Position numbers and translations under genes: made by a program. The notes beneath the pieces were generated by a model. It did no database searches. It was given only the letters and a program-made list of their open reading frames with translations, and was not told the DNA's origin. From the NCBI GenBank assembly GCA_031290205.1, contig JAITNZ010000243.1, positions 1-21,103 of the forward strand: 21,103 bases of DNA, read 5' to 3'. This document shows, one piece after another, positions 20,814 to 21,103 of this stretch (positions are counted from its first letter, which is position 1; the number at the start of each line of letters is the position of its first letter). Source of the stretch: Spirochaetaceae bacterium (GTDB lineage: Bacteria; Spirochaetota; Spirochaetia; Treponematales; Breznakiellaceae).

Positions 20814-21103
20814 AGCAACTCGGGTGCACTTCCAAATTCTGGGTAAATCAGGCGGCATTGAGGAGCGGGCGGCAGACATCGGAGTTCCAGAGCCCGCTCT
20901 CGCATTTGGCGCGGAGTGTCAGCATGGGGGGAAGGCTTTCTCAGGTACGCGCGTTACGCGCTTACGCGCAAACGCTGCCGCCATGCTCCTAGTATTCAGT
21001 CAGCAATGAAAATGTGGGTAGTTACAGGATGAATAAGAAAACCGTGAAGTCGAAAAAGTCAAATTAAGTAGAAAGTAGACAGTACCCGTGGCACTCTTGT
21101 TCG
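20814..21103. other. Right-edge region without a supported gene; TACGCGC repeats
   Basis: Three TACGCGC copies occur at 20946, 20955 and 20963, forming palindromes such as GCGCG-TTA-CGCGC. On the minus strand a 21-codon ATG frame (20919-20984) crosses them, with AGGAG just upstream, but it is too short to support as a gene. The last 100 bases are A-rich and show only an 11-codon frame. I see no RNA gene or terminator. Confidence 0.45.

Noticed and set aside
20919..20984. 21-codon minus-strand ATG frame with an AGGAG upstream
   Set aside because: It runs through the TACGCGC repeats and is too short to support without comparative data.

Overview
The window is almost entirely one leftward (minus-strand) transcription unit: the S10-spc-alpha ribosomal protein supercluster, with EF-Tu at its head and accessory genes at its tail. 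Protein sequences, gene order and moderate G+C point to a spirochaete, most likely Treponema or a close relative. Supporting points are the zinc-type S14, the zinc-binding forms of S4, L24 and L36, the 404-residue EF-Tu, the absence of adk/map/infA between secY and rpmJ, and the U32/FapA neighbours. The species cannot be read from the sequence.

Layout in transcription order (right to left). 21103-20288 has no convincing gene. It holds a TACGCGC repeat patch, a long CACGAAC/GTTCGTG inverted repeat, two candidate promoters and a roughly 310-nt leader ahead of tuf. Then come tuf, rpsJ, rplC, rplD, rplW, rplB, rpsS, rplV, rpsC, rplP, rpmC, rpsQ and rplN. An unexpected 93-codon membrane/coiled-coil gene follows, then rplX, rplE, rpsN, rpsH, rplF, rplR, rpsE, rpmD, rplO and secY. 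A good internal promoter precedes rpmJ, rpsM, rpsK and rpsD. A 280-bp repeat array separates rpsD from rpoA, followed by rplQ and a 60-residue zinc-ribbon gene. The tail is a probable exported protein of unknown function with a broken-looking start, a second repeat array, a FapA (DUF342) family gene, and a U32-family gene carrying the same repeat in frame. The far left edge cuts a separately promoted gene after 13 codons.

Most genes overlap by a few bases or sit within 15 bases of each other, each with its own ribosome binding site, as expected for a coupled translation-machinery operon: ribosomal proteins, the secretion channel SecY, the RNA polymerase alpha subunit and EF-Tu.

The best candidates for something new are four. 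(1) A palindromic repeat family that forms about 71-bp tandem arrays directly after two stop codons, and also sits inside the U32 coding sequence with a 57-bp period that keeps the frame. (2) The extra single-pass membrane/coiled-coil gene between rplN and rplX. (3) A signal-peptide reading frame with no start codon, preceded by an A10 run. (4) The small rplQ-linked zinc-ribbon protein.
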